Source of the DNA: an uncultured Collinsella sp.
GTDB taxonomy: Bacteria > Actinomycetota > Coriobacteriia > Coriobacteriales > Coriobacteriaceae
NCBI GenBank assembly: GCA_900545875.1
Contig: URAQ01000010.1
Span: forward strand, 1 to 16,568
Length of the DNA stretch: 16,568 bases
Reading direction: 5' to 3'
The position numbers were made by a program, and so were the translations under genes. The notes below the pieces were generated by a model. It did not search any database, had not been told where the DNA came from, and worked only from the letters and a program-made list of their open reading frames with translations. Shown here piece after piece: positions 14,269 through 16,568 of this stretch. Within the stretch, counting starts at the first letter, position 1. Each line of letters opens with the position of its first letter.

Positions 14269-14392
14269 GGTCACGAGGCCATCCTCGCTATCGCCCACAC
14301 CCAGCAGGCCATCTCCCACGCCGTCGCGCAGTTCGCCACGCAGGGCCTCTTGCCCGCCGCGGACATCGCCTCGCGCCTCTCCTACAGGCGAC
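14269..14392 (+). pseudogene. Unidentified coding fragment
   Basis: After a stop at 14266-14268 the frame reads GHEAILAIAHTQQAISHAVA and then QFATQGLLPAADIASRLSYR, with strong GC at third positions and amphipathic helical character. It has no start codon in good context. It looks like the C-terminal or internal piece of a lost gene. I do not recognise the family. The same frame runs on into the IS3 remnant. Confidence 0.35.
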
Positions 14393-14442
14393 GTGACCTG
14401 TGTCAAGTTTTTGGGCACGAAAGTTTCGGGGATCACGCAGCC

Positions 14443-14728
14443 ATTGGCATATGCGACGAGCACGGCATCGAACGCTCGATGTCGAGGAGGGGTGCTCACC
14501 TGACAATTCAAGGACGGAGGGCTTCTTCGGCAGGCTGAAGGCTGAGTTCTTCTACGGAAGGGGCTGGAACGATGTTAGCATGGGGGAGTTCATGGAGATG
14601 CTGGACGCCTAGCTGGTCTGGTACCGCGACGGGCGCCGCAAGAGCGATCTGGGCTACATGAGCCCGATACAGTACCGAAGAAACCTAGGTTTTGTAGCGT
14701 AGGAACACGGTCCAGGATTTCCACTGCA
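14443..14728 (+). mobile_element. Broken IS3-family (IS150-like) transposase C-terminus
   Basis: The translation ICDEHGIERSMSRRG matches the end of the IS3 OrfB catalytic core. A one-base frameshift near 14490 leads into CSPDNSRTEGFFGRLKAEFF. The frame then meets a TAG at 14610-14612 (LDA-stop-LVWYRDGRRKSDLGYMSPIQ) where a Tyr is expected, and it ends at a TAG at 14700-14702. The catalytic Glu of the DDE triad is in TEGFFGRLK. The first two Asp and all of OrfA are missing. GTCCAGGATTTCCACTGCA (14710-14728), ending in CA, is a plausible right terminal repeat; no matching left end was found. Inactive remnant. Confidence 0.8.
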
Positions 14729-14834
14729 CCCCCCCATCTTCGTGTACGAGGTGTATCGCGAGCTGCATGGCGGGGAGTAGTCGAAGTATGGGTTTCGGTG
14801 ATGTACGGTGCGTGCAGGATTTGGAGGACTAGGC

Positions 14835-15752
14835 ATGCCAAAGCGCTCCCTCTCTGTGAGGAGGCTCACATTCCAGAAGAAATACGACCGCTCGGGGAAC
14901 CCCGAACAATTCTCGCCAGCAGACCTAGATGGCAAGAACCTTCTTGACCTCTTTGATGCCTGGAGGAAGGAGCCCAACGCCATACCGCTGATGGAGCCCG
15001 GATCCGACGACTGCGTGGTCGTGAAGAAGGTCTCTCGACCAGACAAATACTCGCTATTCATCGATACGAACTCCGGCAAGCGCGGAGAAGAAGGCGACCT
15101 CTATAGGCCAGATAGCTCGCGACCAGCCCAACACATCAACGAGGAGGATGCCGCGACGGGACATACCCGAGTCCTTCTCTACGTGCCAGAGCGAGGACGA
15201 AACGCACTTCTCTTTTCCGAGCACTGTCTGCGTGGAACAGCCGGTAAAAGACTGCTCGACCTCTTTAGCCGCTGGCTCGCAAAGCAGTGCCCCTCCATCA
15301 AGCTCAAAAGTGAATGTGTATGCGAGGGAACCGATTGGCTTGAGCATATCAAAGCCGTCAAGAGCATTGAGGTTCGCGCACATCGCCTCCCGAAGAAGGC
15401 GTATGACGCCCTCGGCACGACAGTAGGTTCTTTCAATCTGGAATTCAAGCCAGATACAAGGCGCAGCTTTCCAATTCAGAAGTGCTTACAGCTTCGTGAA
15501 GCCAAGGATGAGGCCAATATCCTCGATACCGTGTTTGGCATCCCCGAACTTGATGGCGAGGGCGAGAGCAAGCTGTTGGCCACCGTTGTTGGAAACGATG
15601 ACCGAACCAAGAAGATCGACTTCGATAAAGAGGTGCTGCCCCACTTCCTGCGCACGCTCAGCGAGAATGGAGACCCCGAGATCAGCGACGATGAGTTCAT
15701 ACAGCGCTGCTTTTTCCACGCTGACGAGATACTCAAGCGCATCGGTGAGTAG
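14835..15752 (+). CDS. Unrecognised 305-residue soluble protein, gene 1 of a two-gene membrane-effector-like operon
   Basis: ATG at 14835 with GGAGG seven bases upstream; the frame is open from 14808, but the longer start has no such site. The protein is hydrophilic, with no signal peptide or membrane helix. I do not recognise a family. Noticeable segments are SLSVRRLTFQKKY (5-17), CVVVKKVSRPDKYSLFIDTN (60-79), RVLLYVPERGRNALLFSEH (112-130) followed by the amphipathic RLLDLFSRWLAKQ (139-151), IEVRAHRLPKKAYDAL (178-193) and an acidic C-terminus. The alternating beta strands and helices suggest a compact alpha/beta domain in the middle. The 4-TM gene follows three bases after its stop. A sensor or activator controlling a membrane partner is one reading; KwaB of Kiwa is of similar size and has a 4-TM partner, but I cannot see specific KwaB motifs. 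Confidence 0.8.
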   Translation: MPKRSLSVRRLTFQKKYDRSGNPEQFSPADLDGKNLLDLFDAWRKEPNAIPLMEPGSDDCVVVKKVSRPDKYSLFIDTNSGKRGEEGDLYRPDSSRPAQHINEEDAATGHTRVLLYVPERGRNALLFSEHCLRGTAGKRLLDLFSRWLAKQCPSIKLKSECVCEGTDWLEHIKAVKSIEVRAHRLPKKAYDALGTTVGSFNLEFKPDTRRSFPIQKCLQLREAKDEANILDTVFGIPELDGEGESKLLATVVGNDDRTKKIDFDKEVLPHFLRTLSENGDPEISDDEFIQRCFFHADEILKRIGE

Positions 15753-15755
15753 CCT

Positions 15756-16262
15756 ATGAATATGTTTGGGCGGTATCTCGAAACGATCTGTTACAGAAGG
15801 TCAGACGGTAAGCAACGAGTTGACTTTGGACGGGCATTTGTTCAGCTTGGCGCTCCTTTGATCGTGGCATTTATCTTGGCTCTTATTGGTGTGGAAGTAG
15901 ACGAGGGTTCCAACGCGATTTCGTTCATCTCCATTATCGCGGCCCTGATGTGCACGGTCGCCGCTCTTCTGTTCGAGGCAAGAACGTCCATCATGAGGCG
16001 GGACAAGACAACCGTCGAAAATGATGAACGCTCTGCGGACGAGTTGTTCTACCTTTGCATATGGCTGATTTTCGTTGGCATAGTCGGAACGATTGCGTTT
16101 TTGCTCCCAGACTTTAAATACCCGTTCAGTTTTCCCTGGTGGGTACATAGGGCATACAGCTTTGTATGCTTTGCCATCATCTTGCACTTCTTCATTGTTG
16201 TGGCAGTCTTTGCGACGAGGTTTATTCGCATTTACGAACGCGTCGTTGAACACAAGGAATAA
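15756..16262 (+). CDS. Four-helix membrane protein, gene 2 of the operon
   Basis: 168 residues, starting MNMF, three bases after the upstream stop and so probably translationally coupled. Predicted helices by eye are 30-48 (QLGAPLIVAFILALIGVEV), 55-75, 97-117 and 133-154. Basic residues dominate the first 30 residues and the C-terminus (RFIRIYERVVEHK), while the first outside loop is acidic (VEVDEGS), so both ends should be cytoplasmic. The 76-96 loop (RTSIMRRDKTTVENDERSAD) is charged and could contact the soluble partner. The size and topology fit pore-forming or depolarising effectors of abortive-infection systems, or KwaA-like proteins, but no family motif is recognised. It could equally be an uncharacterised transport or stress protein. 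Confidence 0.82.
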   Translation: MNMFGRYLETICYRRSDGKQRVDFGRAFVQLGAPLIVAFILALIGVEVDEGSNAISFISIIAALMCTVAALLFEARTSIMRRDKTTVENDERSADELFYLCIWLIFVGIVGTIAFLLPDFKYPFSFPWWVHRAYSFVCFAIILHFFIVVAVFATRFIRIYERVVEHKE

Positions 16263-16291
16263 CGCACTAAACCGCATTTGGGCACCGGTTT

Positions 16292-16568
16292 GTGACCGGC
16301 TTGGAGGGTGAGCAGGATGGCGCGGTTGAGATTCACTTCGCCGAGATCGACCTCGAACTGGTGCGCGCCGGGTACACCCGCGCCGTCGAACTGCTGGCTG
16401 CCGAGGACCGAGACGCGGCCAATCTGCTTGAGAAGGCGGCGCCCCTTCGAGCTCACGTACCTGGGCTTCCCCCGCGAGCGCCGCAAATGGATACGCACCG
16501 ACAACGTCCAGGAGCGCGCCGGCGCCGAGATTGAGCGGCGCACCAAGGCGGTGTCGGTCTTCCCGTCC
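16292..16568 (+). mobile_element. Frameshifted IS256-family (Mutator) transposase remnant, cut by the window end
   Basis: The first part, from about 16340 in the frame starting at 16292, reads IDLELVRAGYTRAVELLAAE, typical of the helical region before the IS256 C-terminus. After a one-base shift near 16435 the next frame gives ELTYLGFPRERRKWIRTDNV and QERAGAEIERRTKAVSVFPS, which match the IS256 FP, RTxN and ERxxxEIxRR motifs. The second frame is still open at the window end. The 5' two thirds, with the first DDE residues, are absent from this window. It is inactive unless the shift is a sequencing error, and even then truncated. Confidence 0.78.

Noticed and set aside
14390..14417. Possible left end of an IS element (TGTGTCAAGTTTTTGGGCAC)
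   Set aside because: It does not match the reverse complement of the candidate right end at 14710-14728.
14729..14735. Run of seven C bases, a possible phase-variable tract
   Set aside because: It lies outside any supported gene, just beyond the IS3 remnant end.
1..16568. CRISPR array or tRNA/rRNA genes
   Set aside because: No regularly spaced direct repeats and no tRNA or rRNA signature were seen on reading through the window.

Overview
This window looks like chromosomal DNA from a high-GC Gram-positive gut actinomycete, most likely Collinsella or a close relative in the Coriobacteriia. That is an inference from base and codon use, the heavy investment in surface-polysaccharide glycosyltransferases, a subtilase fragment and the style of the IS remnants; no rRNA or marker gene confirms it.

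Bases 1-1737 hold an AAA-ATPase-like/DUF1703 protein whose key catalytic positions look degenerate. It converges on a GlfT-like glycosyltransferase (1758-2777, minus strand). From about 2940 to 9944 a plus-strand block encodes five more GT-A (GT2) glycosyltransferases. The first four form two repeats of a two-gene cassette: 3034-4137 with 4144-5184, then 5259-6377 with 6390-7457. The fifth (7458-9944) is a large RfbC-like protein with two GT2 domains. Gaps are 6, 74, 12 and 0 bases, so this reads as one or two transcription units. Together the block probably assembles a capsule or cell-wall polysaccharide on the inner face of the membrane, one sugar per enzyme; donors and acceptors cannot be read from sequence.

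From about 9945 onward the window becomes an accessory island. It carries a minus-strand RhuM-Fic/Doc fusion (10091-11035). Next is a 738-base gene-poor stretch rich in inverted repeats, with a possible 25-residue hydrophobic peptide gene. An ATPase and an overlapping small TOPRIM-like protein follow (11774-13478), built like the two-gene ATPase-nuclease phage-defence systems (RloAB, AbiL, PARIS).

Bases 13484-14728 are debris: a truncated subtilase, a strong terminator with a possible tiny transcription unit, a long GC hairpin, an unidentified coding fragment and a broken IS3-family transposase. Next is an unrecognised two-gene operon (14835-16262): a 305-residue soluble protein and a 168-residue protein with four predicted membrane helices. 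That layout is typical of sensor plus membrane-effector immunity systems. The window ends in a frameshifted IS256-family transposase remnant.

The best candidates for undescribed biology are the soluble/4-TM pair between the two IS remnants and the ATPase/TOPRIM-like pair with its own dyad-bearing promoter.
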